Shown: positions 26,601 to 37,255 of the stretch, piece after piece
How the letters are laid out: each line of letters opens with the position of its first letter
Numbering within the stretch: position 1 is the first letter of the stretch
Source of the DNA: Oleiphilus sp.
Lineage (GTDB): Bacteria > Pseudomonadota > Gammaproteobacteria > Pseudomonadales > Oleiphilaceae
DNA length: 64,000 nucleotides
Assembly: GCA_006212045.1 (NCBI GenBank)
Contig: PZPK01000006.1
Coordinates: forward strand, 62,001-126,000
Direction: 5' to 3'
Translations under genes and position numbers: made by a program
The notes under the pieces: model-generated
The model's input: the letters and a program-made list of their open reading frames with translations, nothing else
Told to the model about the DNA's origin: nothing
Databases searched by the model: none

Positions 26601-26626
26601 AAAAACCCGGATGAATCCGGGTTTTT
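26601..26626. terminator. Bidirectional terminator between the lipid cluster and the DUF6160-like gene
   Basis: A perfect 11-base-pair stem AAAAACCCGGA/TCCGGGTTTTT has a TGAA loop and T-runs on both strands. It lies between two convergent genes and can serve both. Confidence 0.92.
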
Positions 26627-26644
26627 CCTTCGCCAAACGCGTTG

Positions 26645-27895
26645 TTAGTTGGCAGATATAATCCAGCGAGTATCTGACTCCATATCGGTAATAAAAATTT
26701 GCCCGATTGAATCGCCAGTATCACCAAAGGACAGATGCCCGATGTCAATATCGCCTTTGAAACGCGTATTAATGGCGATACCATCGACGTAATCATCGTA
26801 GTTATTCGAACCATTAACACCAGCGTCAGACCCAAGTTTGATAACCGCATCCTTCACCGCATAGATTTCGCGGATAGAGTGCGCAAAATCAAAGGAGGAA
26901 GTGCCGTCCAGCCCTGATCTGTCGCCGCGTTTATTGTGGATCGCCATGTCACTAATCTGTAAACCTGCTATGTCTATGTACATATCCAGATCAGTGATCA
27001 TAAAGTAGGAGCTCCAGTAAATTTTGGAATCAGCGTTACCGGTACCAATATCCGGAGTGCCATTACCGTCATGGTCGACACCCGACCCGTCGGCACCAAA
27101 CCCATTACCGTTGTTTTCTATGTGCAAATCTTCCGGACCCAAATAGCCCTGAATGCCTAACTGGCTGATCAGAGTCGTCGTTCCGGGAGCACCTTCGTGC
27201 ACCCCAGTCGAGTGATTGCTATCGATGTCCAGCCCGGCAGAACCGATGTCATAATTGGACGCGGCCAACCCTATCGCATCAATTTCGAACCGGAAATCAA
27301 CCGCATGCTCAAACATGAGCTCGACCGTGTCATAATCATCATTCAGGAAGCGGTCAGAAACATCTGCGGAGTAGGCTGCAAAACCACCTTCACTAGCCCA
27401 ACCATCAGTAAAATCAAAATGAATGACGAGATCACCATCGTCATAAGTGCGCTTGTCATCAATCGCCAAATTGTCCCTTGTGCTATCGATACCAGCTGCC
27501 GCGCTTGCAAAGGCAGTGTCAGGGTTTGCGGCATCAACATACAACTGCATGTGATCACGCATCTGGGAGAAGCCGTAATGAAGAAGATTATCGCCATTGG
27601 TGCCGTCACCGGCTATATCAATTTCCAGACGCAGGTTATCAAGGTACGAACCAGCTGTTCCGGTACCATTACCGAAAGAATTACCACCCATGCGCAAACC
27701 CTGAAGGATCAGAAAGCCTGCATCCTGATAGGCGAATTCACCGATTTCCCACTGTGCTTCGATATCAATGGTTAAACCAGCCTGGCCAACGACTGATTGC
27801 ATTTCCGGATCGTCAAGCACTTCGAGATCAGCATGCACGCCTGCCGATGCGGCAGTAATGGCTGATGCGAGTGCCAGTTTTTTGAAGCCTTTCAT
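26645..27895 (-). CDS. DUF6160-like exported protein
   Basis: A 416-residue exported protein. It has a signal peptide (MKGFKKLALASAITAASAGVHA, residues 1-22) followed by LEVLDDPEMQSVVGQAGLTIDIE, an opening shared by DUF6160-type proteins of marine gammaproteobacteria (recognised from memory). The body is rich in Asp, Gly and Asn, with alternating short strands (HIENNGNGFGADGSGVDHDG near 265-285) suggesting a calcium-binding beta-rich fold. No enzyme motif is visible. The ATG at 27895 has GGGGAGAA upstream. It is transcribed alone. Function is unknown; surface or outer-membrane location is inference. Confidence 0.75.
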   Translation of the reverse strand: MKGFKKLALASAITAASAGVHADLEVLDDPEMQSVVGQAGLTIDIEAQWEIGEFAYQDAGFLILQGLRMGGNSFGNGTGTAGSYLDNLRLEIDIAGDGTNGDNLLHYGFSQMRDHMQLYVDAANPDTAFASAAAGIDSTRDNLAIDDKRTYDDGDLVIHFDFTDGWASEGGFAAYSADVSDRFLNDDYDTVELMFEHAVDFRFEIDAIGLAASNYDIGSAGLDIDSNHSTGVHEGAPGTTTLISQLGIQGYLGPEDLHIENNGNGFGADGSGVDHDGNGTPDIGTGNADSKIYWSSYFMITDLDMYIDIAGLQISDMAIHNKRGDRSGLDGTSSFDFAHSIREIYAVKDAVIKLGSDAGVNGSNNYDDYVDGIAINTRFKGDIDIGHLSFGDTGDSIGQIFITDMESDTRWIISAN

Positions 27896-28053
27896 TATAT
27901 TTATTCTCCCCAGTTGCCCTAAGGCCACGCATTTCTTTTCGGTCAAAGCGCTTTTCAAGCGTTTTCAGCGTGTACGACGTAGTTTTCCGTACCCCGGATG
28001 TTAGTTGAATTGTAAAATAATATCAAGTGGTGAATCGTGCTCTTGACACAGCA

Positions 28054-29115
28054 TCAGGCAACCCGTCGCATCAGGAAAAAGCCTCCGCCGGCACATATCG
28101 CTATGGGTACCAGCGTGGCATAAATCGGATCATAGCCGAATACCAGGCTGGCCGGCCCCAACAGGTCCTGCATATACTTGAATGCCAGGCCAACCACGAG
28201 CCCACAGAAGATTCGATACCCCACCGTCGCGGAACGCAACGGCCCGAAAACAAAAGAAATCGCCACAAAGACCAGAACAAGCGTTGAGACTGGCTGCAAT
28301 ACTTTTTTCCAGAACGCCATCAAATAGTTGGCAGCATTCAGGTTTTGCGCTTCCAGATAACGCGTATATTGATACAAACCCGCAACGGATAGATTATCAG
28401 GCTTTACCACCAGTATGCTAAGCAACGACGGACTCAGACTGGTATTCCAGATTTCAACCCGTTTCTGGACACTTCGAACCGATTCCCCTTCAAACACGGT
28501 CTCCCTGATATCCTCCAGCAACCATTCCTGGCGTTGATAGATCGCGCGTTTGGCAAAGACCGTTTTTTGAATTTGGCGATTGCCATCGTATGTCTGCAAA
28601 GAAACCCCATGTAAAATACCGTTGGGCTCCACCGCATTGACGTGCACAAAAACATTGCCTTCCCTGTGCCATAGACCGGCAGAGGACGAAAAGCTTAACT
28701 GAGCTCCCTGAGCGACGGCTTTTTTACTTTGCGCGATTTTTTCAGTGAAAGGCACCACATACTCACCCATCAACATGGCCGCCACCACGACCAGCAACGC
28801 GGGTTTCATCGCTGACAGCACAATCCGACCCGTCGACACACCTGCCGCCCTGACAACAACCAGCTCACTGTTGTTCGCCAACATTCCCAGCCCAATCAGA
28901 CAACCCATGAACGCGCCAAGAGGCAGGTAGTCATAAATTCTGCGAGGCAAGGTTGTGAGCACATAAAGGAGCGCCTCCGGCGTTTCATAGTCACCCTTCA
29001 GATCCTCGATCTCGGCGAGAAACGCAAATACGAGGTCAAGCGATAGCACAACCAGCATAACCATGAGTATCGCGCCTGAAACAGAGGAAACGATGTAGCG
29101 GTCTATTCTACGCAT
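28054..29115 (-). CDS. lptG: LPS export ABC transporter permease LptG
   Basis: LptG pairs with LptF to extract lipopolysaccharide from the inner membrane. The 353-residue protein has three N-terminal helices (first at about 12-32, then PLGAFMGCLIGLGMLANNSELVVVRAAG, typical of LptF/G), a periplasmic jellyroll domain (about 120-270) and three C-terminal helices (about 275-350). It overlaps lptF by 8 bases, so the two are co-translated. Confidence 0.95.
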   Translation of the reverse strand: MRRIDRYIVSSVSGAILMVMLVVLSLDLVFAFLAEIEDLKGDYETPEALLYVLTTLPRRIYDYLPLGAFMGCLIGLGMLANNSELVVVRAAGVSTGRIVLSAMKPALLVVVAAMLMGEYVVPFTEKIAQSKKAVAQGAQLSFSSSAGLWHREGNVFVHVNAVEPNGILHGVSLQTYDGNRQIQKTVFAKRAIYQRQEWLLEDIRETVFEGESVRSVQKRVEIWNTSLSPSLLSILVVKPDNLSVAGLYQYTRYLEAQNLNAANYLMAFWKKVLQPVSTLVLVFVAISFVFGPLRSATVGYRIFCGLVVGLAFKYMQDLLGPASLVFGYDPIYATLVPIAICAGGGFFLMRRVA

Positions 29116-30214
29116 GACTGGCCTGCACTTTTTTTGGCCTGAACATGGAAGACAATATCCGGTCTTTGTTCAGCAGCACAATAGCTAGGCCCAGAAACAG
29201 AAGGTGCACCAGCCAGAGCCCCAGATAATCAGGAATTTCACCTTTGGCGAGTTTTTTTCGAACGACAATCAAGAGTCCAAGATAAACCACGTACACCATC
29301 ATGGATGGCAGCAAGTGAAAAAAACGCCCTTGCCGCGGATTGACCTTGCAAAGCGCCACACCGAGCAAGGTAATGACGGGCACCAGCATCGGAATGGATA
29401 TCCGCCATTGCAGCAAGGCAATTTCACCCGGTGATTTAGAACCCAGCAGATCCTGCGTGGGTATCGCCTCTTCCTTGACCGAGCGCTGCTCAGCGTCCGG
29501 GACATCAATTTTGACGCCGTAGGTGTCAAACATAATAACCTGAAAACTATTGGTCCCGGGGACGCCCTGATAGCGGGTTCCCTGATGCAAGACCAGATAG
29601 CGATCCCCATTCTTCGGATCAATGAGCTGCGTCCCCTCTTTGGCACGAATCAGGTTGATACCTTCATCTCCGTCGGGTTCTTCAGAAATAAACACATCGA
29701 ACATCTTGCGCTTGTCATCACTTAGACTTTTGGCGTACGTCACCCGGTCACCCGTCTTCAGTTTCTGGAATTTACCGGGGAACAGCATTTCGAATTCGGT
29801 CAACTGCGACTGTTCGACAAACAGACGCTCGACTTTCTGCATCCCCCAGGGCGAGACATACAGACTCATCGCCCCAACAAACAGCGACACCAACATCGCC
29901 ATGATCATCGTATGCCAGAGCAAACGATTGCGACCATAACCGCAGGCATGGAGAACCGTCATTTCACTCTCCAGGTACATTCGCCCATAAGCCAGCAGAA
30001 TACCCAAAAAGAAGCCCAACGGCAGAATCAGCTCCAGAAAACCAGGCAACCTGTACGCCATAATCTGCAACAGAATATCGGGCGACAACCCGCCTGATGC
30101 TGCCTGCGCCAGATATTTGATAAAACGGCCGCTCATAAAGATCAGAAGCAAAACGAGCGTCACCGCCAGCATCGTTGACATTACCTGCCGAGCCAAATAT
30201 CTAAAGACAATCAC
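29108..30214 (-). CDS. lptF: LPS export ABC transporter permease LptF
   Basis: LptF is the partner permease of LptG in the LptB2FG transporter. The 368-residue protein shows the family pattern: helix near 15-32, LPLGFFLGILLAYGRMYLESEMTVLHACG (about 62-90), periplasmic domain with LSDDKRKMFDVFISEE and GTRYQGVPGTNSFQ, and C-terminal helices from about 270. It is divergent from pepA, as in Pseudomonas and Escherichia. Confidence 0.95.
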   Translation of the reverse strand: MIVFRYLARQVMSTMLAVTLVLLLIFMSGRFIKYLAQAASGGLSPDILLQIMAYRLPGFLELILPLGFFLGILLAYGRMYLESEMTVLHACGYGRNRLLWHTMIMAMLVSLFVGAMSLYVSPWGMQKVERLFVEQSQLTEFEMLFPGKFQKLKTGDRVTYAKSLSDDKRKMFDVFISEEPDGDEGINLIRAKEGTQLIDPKNGDRYLVLHQGTRYQGVPGTNSFQVIMFDTYGVKIDVPDAEQRSVKEEAIPTQDLLGSKSPGEIALLQWRISIPMLVPVITLLGVALCKVNPRQGRFFHLLPSMMVYVVYLGLLIVVRKKLAKGEIPDYLGLWLVHLLFLGLAIVLLNKDRILSSMFRPKKVQASHA

Positions 30215-30401
30215 GCCAAACCCTTGACACCAGAATTCCGGTTACCCATAAAATTTCATACTTCCTGCGTTGGTGAACGTGCATTCTATTCAGCAAACGG
30301 TCCGGTAGCCAGCAGAAAAGCATTGAGGCCGACCTTGGCTTTCAACTACACTTGAGCCAGCGAAACACTCACCCGAAAATGTCAACGAGAACGAATCATA
30401 C

Positions 30402-31883
30402 ATGCGATATTCCAGTACTTCAGAAGCCATTATCAATACCTCCCCGAAGTGCATCTGCATTTCAGTCAATAGCGAAGGAAAGGCGGGTGAACTGTCAGAC
30501 ATCCTTAGCAATGACAGTGCAAAAGAGCTCGATAGCCTGCTCAGCGAACTATCCTTTTCCGGCAAACCGGGGGAAACCCTGTTTCTACCACGAAGCGGCA
30601 CCCGGGAATTTCACATCCTGGTCGCTGGCATTGGTGATCCTCAAGCACTCAAAGAAAACGACGTACTGAAGATTGGACCGGCAATCGCAGCGGCTATCAA
30701 GTCAAATAAAATGAAAGAACTGAGTGTTGCGCTTGATCACTTTGGCTCAATATCTCCCCTGAATCTGGGTCGACAGATCATCGATGCCATCGAAACGTCG
30801 ACCTACAGCTTTGACACTTACAAGTCGGAAAAATCCGGAGAACCCACGCTCACACAGGTCACCTTCCATTGCCTGGAAAACGAGACAGCTGCGCTGGACG
30901 AAACCATTCGTCTCGCACACGCAGTGAACACCGGGCGCCACTATGCCCGCACCCTTGGAAACGAACCCGGCAATGTCTGCACACCCTTTTATCTGGCTCA
31001 ACAGGCGAAACAGCTTGGTAAAGACTACCCGGACATTGAAACCAATGTGCTCGACGAAGAAGAACTCGAGAAAATGGGCATGGGCGCTTTCGTATCAGTG
31101 TCAAAAGGCAGCACCCTGCCCGGAAAGCTCATTACCATGGAGTATTACGGCACGGATAAAAAATCAGCCCCCTATGTATTGGTAGGCAAAGGGATCACCT
31201 TTGACACTGGCGGCATTAGTCTCAAGCCGGGCGCACAGATGGATGAAATGAAGTTTGATATGTGCGGTTCAGCTTCGGTCATGGGAGTGATGAAGGCCAT
31301 TGCCGAGTTAAAACCAAAGCTGAATGTCGTCGGCGTCATTGCAGCGGCCGAAAACATGCCGGCAGGCAATGCTTCCAAACCGGGCGACATTGTCACCACG
31401 CTGTCCGGTCAGACTGTTGAGATCCTGAATACCGATGCGGAAGGACGCCTGGTGCTGTGTGACACCCTGACCTATGTTGAACGGTTCAAGCCAGCCGCAG
31501 TGATTGACATTGCCACCTTGACCGGTGCCTGCATCGTCGCACTTGGTCATTGCACCTCTGCTGTGATGGGTAATGACCAGACGCTGGTCGACCAGTTGTT
31601 GGCGGCAGGACAGCAGTCGCACGACAAAGCCTGGCAACTGCCGCTATGGGATGACTACCAGTCCCAATTGGATAGTCCCTTTGCCGATATGCAAAATATT
31701 GGCGGTAAAGGCGCAGGCTCTATTACCGCCGGCTGTTTCCTTTCACGTTTCACAAAGTCCTATCCCTGGGCTCACCTGGATGTCGCGGGCACAGCGTGGG
31801 TATCCGGCGGCAAAGAAAAAGGCGCGACGGGTCGACCAGTGCCCTTGTTGATGCAGTATCTGGTAAATCAACTCGCATCATGA
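30402..31883 (+). CDS. pepA: Leucyl aminopeptidase PepA
   Basis: PepA is a di-metal M17 aminopeptidase that also binds DNA in some bacteria (Xer recombination, carAB control). The 493-residue protein has the variable N-terminal domain (1-165) and a catalytic domain with the metal/active-site segments GKGITFDTGGISLKPG (about 260-275) and NTDAEGRLVLCDTL (about 342-355). The ending is typical of the family. It overlaps holC by ATGA, the standard pepA-holC-valS order. Confidence 0.96.
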   Translation: MRYSSTSEAIINTSPKCICISVNSEGKAGELSDILSNDSAKELDSLLSELSFSGKPGETLFLPRSGTREFHILVAGIGDPQALKENDVLKIGPAIAAAIKSNKMKELSVALDHFGSISPLNLGRQIIDAIETSTYSFDTYKSEKSGEPTLTQVTFHCLENETAALDETIRLAHAVNTGRHYARTLGNEPGNVCTPFYLAQQAKQLGKDYPDIETNVLDEEELEKMGMGAFVSVSKGSTLPGKLITMEYYGTDKKSAPYVLVGKGITFDTGGISLKPGAQMDEMKFDMCGSASVMGVMKAIAELKPKLNVVGVIAAAENMPAGNASKPGDIVTTLSGQTVEILNTDAEGRLVLCDTLTYVERFKPAAVIDIATLTGACIVALGHCTSAVMGNDQTLVDQLLAAGQQSHDKAWQLPLWDDYQSQLDSPFADMQNIGGKGAGSITAGCFLSRFTKSYPWAHLDVAGTAWVSGGKEKGATGRPVPLLMQYLVNQLAS

Positions 31884-32329
31884 TGCCACGAGCGGATTTG
31901 TATCTGATTCCCGGAAGCGCCTTTTCAGACGTCTGCGAATTCTGCATTCGCCTCACCTCAAAGGCGTTTCGGGCGGGACACCGCATTCACATCAAAGGCA
32001 GCGCCGCGCATGAAACCGAATCACTCGACAGACTATTGTGGGAAGCGGACAAAGCCAGCTTTCTGCCGCATGTCGTGTTGGAGCAGGATTCGGCGACGGT
32101 CGATCAGACGCCCATCACACTGAGCAATCTTGAGAGTACTTACCCTCCGGCCGAGCATCGAGACCTGCTCATCCAATATGATTCGGAGCTGCCAGATCAG
32201 CTCAAGACGTTTAAACGGCTGGCGCTGATTGTGCCCAATACAGAGCCATCGATTCATGCAGCACGCACAACCTACAAGGCGCTGACTGCGCAGGAATTCA
32301 GCGTCAATACGCATGATCTGCGCAATTAG
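31880..32329 (+). CDS. holC: DNA polymerase III chi subunit HolC
   Basis: HolC (chi) links the clamp loader to single-stranded DNA-binding protein. The 149-residue protein has the chi opening MMPRADLYLIPGSAFSDVCE, the segment HIKGSAAHETESLDRLLWEADKASFLPH and FKRLALIVPN, all family-typical. The ATG at 31880 overlaps the pepA stop (ATGA). A second ATG follows at once. A longer in-frame start inside pepA was rejected. Confidence 0.93.
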   Translation: MMPRADLYLIPGSAFSDVCEFCIRLTSKAFRAGHRIHIKGSAAHETESLDRLLWEADKASFLPHVVLEQDSATVDQTPITLSNLESTYPPAEHRDLLIQYDSELPDQLKTFKRLALIVPNTEPSIHAARTTYKALTAQEFSVNTHDLRN

Positions 32330-32407
32330 TCTTCTTGTACTGCGTCGTCTCGGCGATGGGCGCCGCAAACTTGGCTACAGCTATGGCTAAGCCGTTGATA
32401 GCGCATG

Positions 32408-32413
32408 TATAAT
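32408..32413 (+). promoter_or_regulatory. Possible -10 element of valS
   Basis: A perfect TATAAT preceded by TG lies about 50 bases before the valS ATG. The -35 region (TGGCTA at 18 bases) is weak. It could give valS a promoter in addition to read-through from pepA-holC. Confidence 0.45.
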
Positions 32414-32461
32414 GGCGCCCCCAAAAGACCTTCACCCACATATTCGACAGTAAATTCAACT

Positions 32462-35311
32462 ATGGATAAGACCTACCAGCCAAGCGACATTGAACAATCG
32501 TGGTATCAAACCTGGGAAGAAAAAGGCTACTTCAAGCCCTCAGGAACAGGCGATGCGTACTCCATTATGATCCCCCCACCCAACGTGACTGGCAGCCTGC
32601 ATATGGGGCATGCGTTTCAGGATTCCATTATGGATGCTCTGACGCGGTATCACAGAATGAAGGGACACAATACCTTATGGCAGGTGGGCACCGACCACGC
32701 AGGGATCGCGACCCAAATGGTTGTCGAACGAAAATTGGCGTCGGAAGAAGGCAAAACCCGGCATGATCTGGGTCGTGAAGCCTTTTTGGATAAGGTCTGG
32801 GATTGGAAGGCCCATTCCGGCGGCACCATCACTCGTCAGCTAAGGCGGCTCGGGGCTTCAGTTGATTGGGAAAACGAGCGCTTCACCATGGATGACGGTT
32901 TTTACAAGGCTGTCCAGGAAGTATTTATTCGCCTCTATCATGACGGACTGATCTACCGGGGCAAGCGTCTGGTTAACTGGGACCCGAAACTGCACACCGC
33001 CATTTCGGATCTGGAAGTCGAGAACAAGGAAAAGCAGGGCCATATGTGGCATCTTCGCTACCCGCTGGCGGATGGTGAACAGACAGCAGAAGGTAAAACC
33101 TATATCGTGGTAGCGACGACTCGCCCCGAGACGATGCTTGGCGATACCGGTGTTGCCGTCAACCCCGAAGACCCGCGCTACAAGAACCTGATCGGTAAAT
33201 CCCTAAGCCTGCCCTTGGTAAACCGTAAGATCCCGATTGTGGCTGACGAGCACGCCGACATGGAAAAAGGCACCGGTTGCGTCAAAATTACACCCGCCCA
33301 TGACTTCAACGATTACGAAGTTGGCAAACGCTGCGCTTTGCCAATGATTAACGTCCTCAACCAGAACGGTGAGATTCTGGATCAGGCCGAGGGCTATCAC
33401 ATCGATGGCAGCGAAAATACCGGAATCGAAACATTCATTCCGGAAGACCTTCGTGGCCTGGATCGCTTCGCAGCACGAAAAGCGGTTGTCGCCAAGTTTG
33501 AAGCTCTCGGCCTGTTGGACGAAGTCAAGGAACACCAATTGATGGTGCCCTATGGCGACCGCTCAGGCGTGGTGATTGAACCTCTCTTGACCGATCAGTG
33601 GTTCGTGAAGGCCGCCCCTCTGGCTGAACCTGCCATCAAAGCCGTCGAAGATGGCGAAATCCAGTTCGTCCCAAAACAGTATGAAAATATGTACTTCTCC
33701 TGGATGCGAGACATTCAGGACTGGTGTATTTCCCGACAGCTTTGGTGGGGCCACCGTATTCCCGCCTGGTATGACAACAATGGCAATGTCTATGTTGGTC
33801 GTTGTGAAGAAGATGTTCGTCAGGACAACAATCTGGATGACAGCGTGACACTGAAACAGGATGACGATGTGCTCGATACCTGGTTCTCGTCCGCCCTGTG
33901 GACATTTGGCACACTTGGCTGGCCGGAACTGACTGAACGACTGAAAACATTCCATCCAACCGATGTACTGGTGACGGGATTCGATATCATCTTCTTCTGG
34001 GTCGCCCGCATGATCATGATGACCATGTACTTCATGAAAGATGAGAATGGAAAGGCCCAGGTGCCATTCAAATATGTCTACGTCACCGGTCTGATTCGGG
34101 ACGAGCATGGCGACAAGATGTCAAAATCCAAAGGCAACGTACTGGACCCGCTCGATATGATCGACGGCATCAGCCTGGAAGATCTGGTCGACAAACGGAC
34201 CGGGAACATGATGCAACCCCAGCTGGCTGAAAAAATAGCCAAACGAACCCGAAAAGCGTTCAGTGAAGGCATTGCGCCGCATGGCACCGACGCCTTGCGC
34301 TTCACGCTTTATTCATTGGCTTCGACCGGTCGCGATATCAATTGGGATATGAAGCGTCTTGAGGGCTATCGCAACTTCTGCAACAAGATCTGGAATGCCG
34401 CCCGTTACGTGCTACTGAATACGGAGGGGCAGGATTGTGGTCAGGAAAACCAAAGCGTTGAGCTTTCACTGGCAGATCGCTGGATCATCTCCAAACTACA
34501 ACTCTGCGAACAGCAGGTGGAAAAGTCCGTCAGTGAATTCCGCCTCGACCTGGCTTCCCAGACCCTGTATGACTTCATCTGGAACGAATATTGTGACTGG
34601 TATCTTGAACTGTCCAAGCCAGTGCTGAATGATTCGGAAGCCAGTGCAGAAGCACTGCGCGGGACACGCCGTACACTGGTACGCGTACTGGAAACGATCT
34701 TGCGCATGGCACACCCTTTCCTGCCCTTTATCACCGAAGAAATCTGGCAAAAGGTCGCACCACTCGCAGGACGAAGCGGTGACACGATCATGAATCAACC
34801 CTACCCGGAAGCTGATATGTCGCGTGTCGATGAGCAAGCGCTTGGGGATACCGAGTGGTTGAAAGGCGTGATTGTTGCCGTCCGGAATATTCGCGGTGAA
34901 ATGGATATCTCGCCCGGAAAACCGGTGCCGGTCATGCTCCATCACGGTAATGGCGAAGACAAGAGACGCTTTGAACAGCATCAGAGTTTTATCAAGTCCC
35001 TGGCCAAACTGGAGAGCATGACGTGGCTGGACAGCGAACCTCCCCTATGCGCTACCCAGTTGGTGGGAAGTATGGAGGTGCTGGTACCGATGGCCGGGCT
35101 GATCGATGTTGCAGCAGAGGTCAAGCGTTTGAATAAGGAACTAGAAAAAGCCGAGAAGGAAATCAAACGTCTGGAAGGAAAGCTGCACAATGAAAAGTTT
35201 GTCAGCAATGCACCCGCCGAGGTTGTCGACAAGGAAAAAGCCAAGCTTGCCGAAGCGCAGTCTACGCACAAAGTACTGAGTGAACAGGTACTGAAAATCA
35301 AGGCCATCTGA
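32462..35311 (+). CDS. valS: Valyl-tRNA synthetase
   Basis: ValS charges tRNA-Val and edits misactivated threonine. The 949-residue class I synthetase has the HIGH-type motif [15 protein letters not shown] (near 40-55), the CP1 editing domain (about 190-345, [17 protein letters not shown]), the KMSKS motif [13 protein letters not shown] (near 555), the anticodon-binding domain, and a C-terminal coiled coil ([20 protein letters not shown], about 885-945) typical of ValS. The ATG at 32462 was chosen because it begins [20 protein letters not shown] at the conserved boundary. Confidence 0.98.
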   Translation: MDKTYQPSDIEQSWYQTWEEKGYFKPSGTGDAYSIMIPPPNVTGSLHMGHAFQDSIMDALTRYHRMKGHNTLWQVGTDHAGIATQMVVERKLASEEGKTRHDLGREAFLDKVWDWKAHSGGTITRQLRRLGASVDWENERFTMDDGFYKAVQEVFIRLYHDGLIYRGKRLVNWDPKLHTAISDLEVENKEKQGHMWHLRYPLADGEQTAEGKTYIVVATTRPETMLGDTGVAVNPEDPRYKNLIGKSLSLPLVNRKIPIVADEHADMEKGTGCVKITPAHDFNDYEVGKRCALPMINVLNQNGEILDQAEGYHIDGSENTGIETFIPEDLRGLDRFAARKAVVAKFEALGLLDEVKEHQLMVPYGDRSGVVIEPLLTDQWFVKAAPLAEPAIKAVEDGEIQFVPKQYENMYFSWMRDIQDWCISRQLWWGHRIPAWYDNNGNVYVGRCEEDVRQDNNLDDSVTLKQDDDVLDTWFSSALWTFGTLGWPELTERLKTFHPTDVLVTGFDIIFFWVARMIMMTMYFMKDENGKAQVPFKYVYVTGLIRDEHGDKMSKSKGNVLDPLDMIDGISLEDLVDKRTGNMMQPQLAEKIAKRTRKAFSEGIAPHGTDALRFTLYSLASTGRDINWDMKRLEGYRNFCNKIWNAARYVLLNTEGQDCGQENQSVELSLADRWIISKLQLCEQQVEKSVSEFRLDLASQTLYDFIWNEYCDWYLELSKPVLNDSEASAEALRGTRRTLVRVLETILRMAHPFLPFITEEIWQKVAPLAGRSGDTIMNQPYPEADMSRVDEQALGDTEWLKGVIVAVRNIRGEMDISPGKPVPVMLHHGNGEDKRRFEQHQSFIKSLAKLESMTWLDSEPPLCATQLVGSMEVLVPMAGLIDVAAEVKRLNKELEKAEKEIKRLEGKLHNEKFVSNAPAEVVDKEKAKLAEAQSTHKVLSEQVLKIKAI

Positions 35312-35349
35312 AACGGGACAGCCAGGATGAGCTTGTCGCAGGACCGGAT

Positions 35350-36330
35350 ATGATCTACATATTGGGCGCAGGCGCATTGGGCTGTCTCTGGGCAGCCCGC
35401 CTGCATCGGCAGGAACCGCTTTGCTTTTTGTCGACCCGCGCGTATGCGACAAGAAAAAAGTGGTTCCCCAATTCAGACTCGGTCAACCAGCGTTTCAGTC
35501 AATTACCGCCCCTTCCTGACAGATGTTTCGATTATCTCCCCGCTGCGATACAAGGGGCCGCCATCGAAGCTGTAAAAATTCCCCAGCAACTGAGCGATCA
35601 CAGCCTTCGTCGAGGCGCACTGCTTCTGGTTACGACAAAAAGCTATGATGTCGTGCCGAGCCTGTCAGAATGGATACCGAAGCTCGATAGCAGTCATCGC
35701 GTTCTGCTTTTTCAAAACGGGATGGGAAGCCAGCAAGCGGCTTGCGAGCTACTGGGCAAGGTCCCCTGCTTTGCTGCGGTCACCACCGAAGCCGCCAATC
35801 TTGAACCACCTTCCAGAGTGGTCCATGCAGCCACCGGTGTCACCCGCATTGGCCCGCTGAATGAGGCGGCACGCGAGATTGAACAAGAAGACCAAACCGG
35901 ATTTCTGGACACGCTTTCCCTTTCCGGCCTTAAAATTTCTGCGACAAAAGACATCTGGAAAACGCTGTGGCTGAAACTTGCCATCAATTGCGCGATTAAC
36001 CCCTTCACCGCCATCGCACAGTGCCGCAATGGTGAAGTCAGCAGCACGACGCTCTTCAAACAGTTGTGGCCTGCGTTATCCATCGAATTGATGAACATGT
36101 TGACCACGGCTGGCTTGGACTGCACACCAGATGAACTGGACGCAATGGTGTTCAAAGTCATGCATGATACGCGAGACAATCTATCTTCCATGCTTCAGGA
36201 CCGGATGGCGAAACGCCAAACCGAAATTGACTTCATCAACGGCTTTGCAGCCCGGTATTTATCGACGCATGGCCACAGCAACGATGCCAACCGAAAACTG
36301 ACGGAGCTGGTGTATGCACTTGGGGATTGA
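35350..36330 (+). CDS. 2-dehydropantoate 2-reductase family (PanE/ApbA-like) protein
   Basis: PanE reduces ketopantoate to pantoate with NADPH in pantothenate synthesis. The 326-residue protein has a Rossmann start (MIYILGAGALGCLWAARLHR), a candidate catalytic Lys at 97 (LLVTTKSYDV), LFQNGMG, the second signature WLKLAINCAINPFTAIAQC (about 214-232) and the EIDFINGF glutamate motif. All key positions of the E. coli enzyme have counterparts. ApbA-like homologues with other ketoacid substrates exist, so the exact substrate is not certain. It overlaps the ROK kinase gene by 17 bases. Confidence 0.87.
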   Translation: MIYILGAGALGCLWAARLHRQEPLCFLSTRAYATRKKWFPNSDSVNQRFSQLPPLPDRCFDYLPAAIQGAAIEAVKIPQQLSDHSLRRGALLLVTTKSYDVVPSLSEWIPKLDSSHRVLLFQNGMGSQQAACELLGKVPCFAAVTTEAANLEPPSRVVHAATGVTRIGPLNEAAREIEQEDQTGFLDTLSLSGLKISATKDIWKTLWLKLAINCAINPFTAIAQCRNGEVSSTTLFKQLWPALSIELMNMLTTAGLDCTPDELDAMVFKVMHDTRDNLSSMLQDRMAKRQTEIDFINGFAARYLSTHGHSNDANRKLTELVYALGD

Positions 36331-37255
36331 TCTGGGCGGCACTAAAATAGAAATCATCGCCATCGACAAACAATCGAGGGAGCATTACAGAAAGCGCATC
36401 CCGAGTCCGCAGCAGGACTACGAAAAAACACTTCTGGCACTGGAGCAGCTGGTTGACGAGACAGAAGCCTGCATTGGCAAGAGCGTCTCTCTGGGTATCG
36501 GCATTCCGGGTGCAGTTTCGCGCGAAAGCGGGCTAATCAAGAATGCCAATTCCACGTGGATAATCGGACAGGACCTGCAAGGTGACCTTTCCCGCAGACT
36601 TCAAAAACAGGTATATCTGGCCAACGATGCCGATTGCTTTACGCTTTCGGAAGCCTGTGATGGCGCAGCACAATCATACCCCATGGTGTTTGGTGTCATC
36701 CTGGGCACCGGAGTGGGCGGCGGCTTGTGCATAGACCGAAAGATCATTTGCGGACCAAACGCCATTACCGGGGAATGGGGACACAATCCCCTGCCTCAAA
36801 GTAACCTGCCCAACACCTCAAGCAAAGAACCCGAGACAGTCTGCTACTGTGGCAAAACCAACTGCATCGAGACTTACCTGTCCGGCCCAGCTTTTATTAA
36901 GCATTTCCATACGGCTTACCCACACCTCAAAACACAGATCGAAACGGCTCAAGCGCTGGCAGAGGCAGCCGGTCATCAACTCACCGAGACCAAGGACTAT
37001 TTTGAACTCTATTGCGACAGATTGGCTCGCGGCCTCACGCAGGTCATCAATACCATTGACCCAGACTGTATTGTACTGGGCGGAGGTTTATCCAACATCG
37101 ACGCGCTCTATGCGCAACTACCTGAAAAAATTGCGCGCTATATTTTTTCTGACTCTGTCAGAACCAAAATAGTCAAAGCACATCACGGCGATTCCAGTGG
37201 CGTCAGGGGGGCAGCCTGGCTTGGCATGCGACGCGGAATCCTGGAGGCACGCTAA
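36314..37255 (+). CDS. ROK-family sugar kinase (NagK/fructokinase-like)
   Basis: A 313-residue ATP-dependent sugar kinase. It shows the phosphate loop LGIDLGGTKIEIIAID (3-18), the catalytic-type Asp in ANDADCF (about 103-109), GVILGTGVGGGLCIDR, the ExGH-type motif GEWGHNPLP, and the zinc motif CYCGKTNCIETYLSGP of ROK proteins. The pattern resembles N-acetylglucosamine kinase NagK and Mak fructokinase, but the substrate cannot be fixed from sequence. It is translationally linked to panE-like (17-base overlap) and azlC (TAATG). Confidence 0.88.
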   Translation: MHLGIDLGGTKIEIIAIDKQSREHYRKRIPSPQQDYEKTLLALEQLVDETEACIGKSVSLGIGIPGAVSRESGLIKNANSTWIIGQDLQGDLSRRLQKQVYLANDADCFTLSEACDGAAQSYPMVFGVILGTGVGGGLCIDRKIICGPNAITGEWGHNPLPQSNLPNTSSKEPETVCYCGKTNCIETYLSGPAFIKHFHTAYPHLKTQIETAQALAEAAGHQLTETKDYFELYCDRLARGLTQVINTIDPDCIVLGGGLSNIDALYAQLPEKIARYIFSDSVRTKIVKAHHGDSSGVRGAAWLGMRRGILEAR

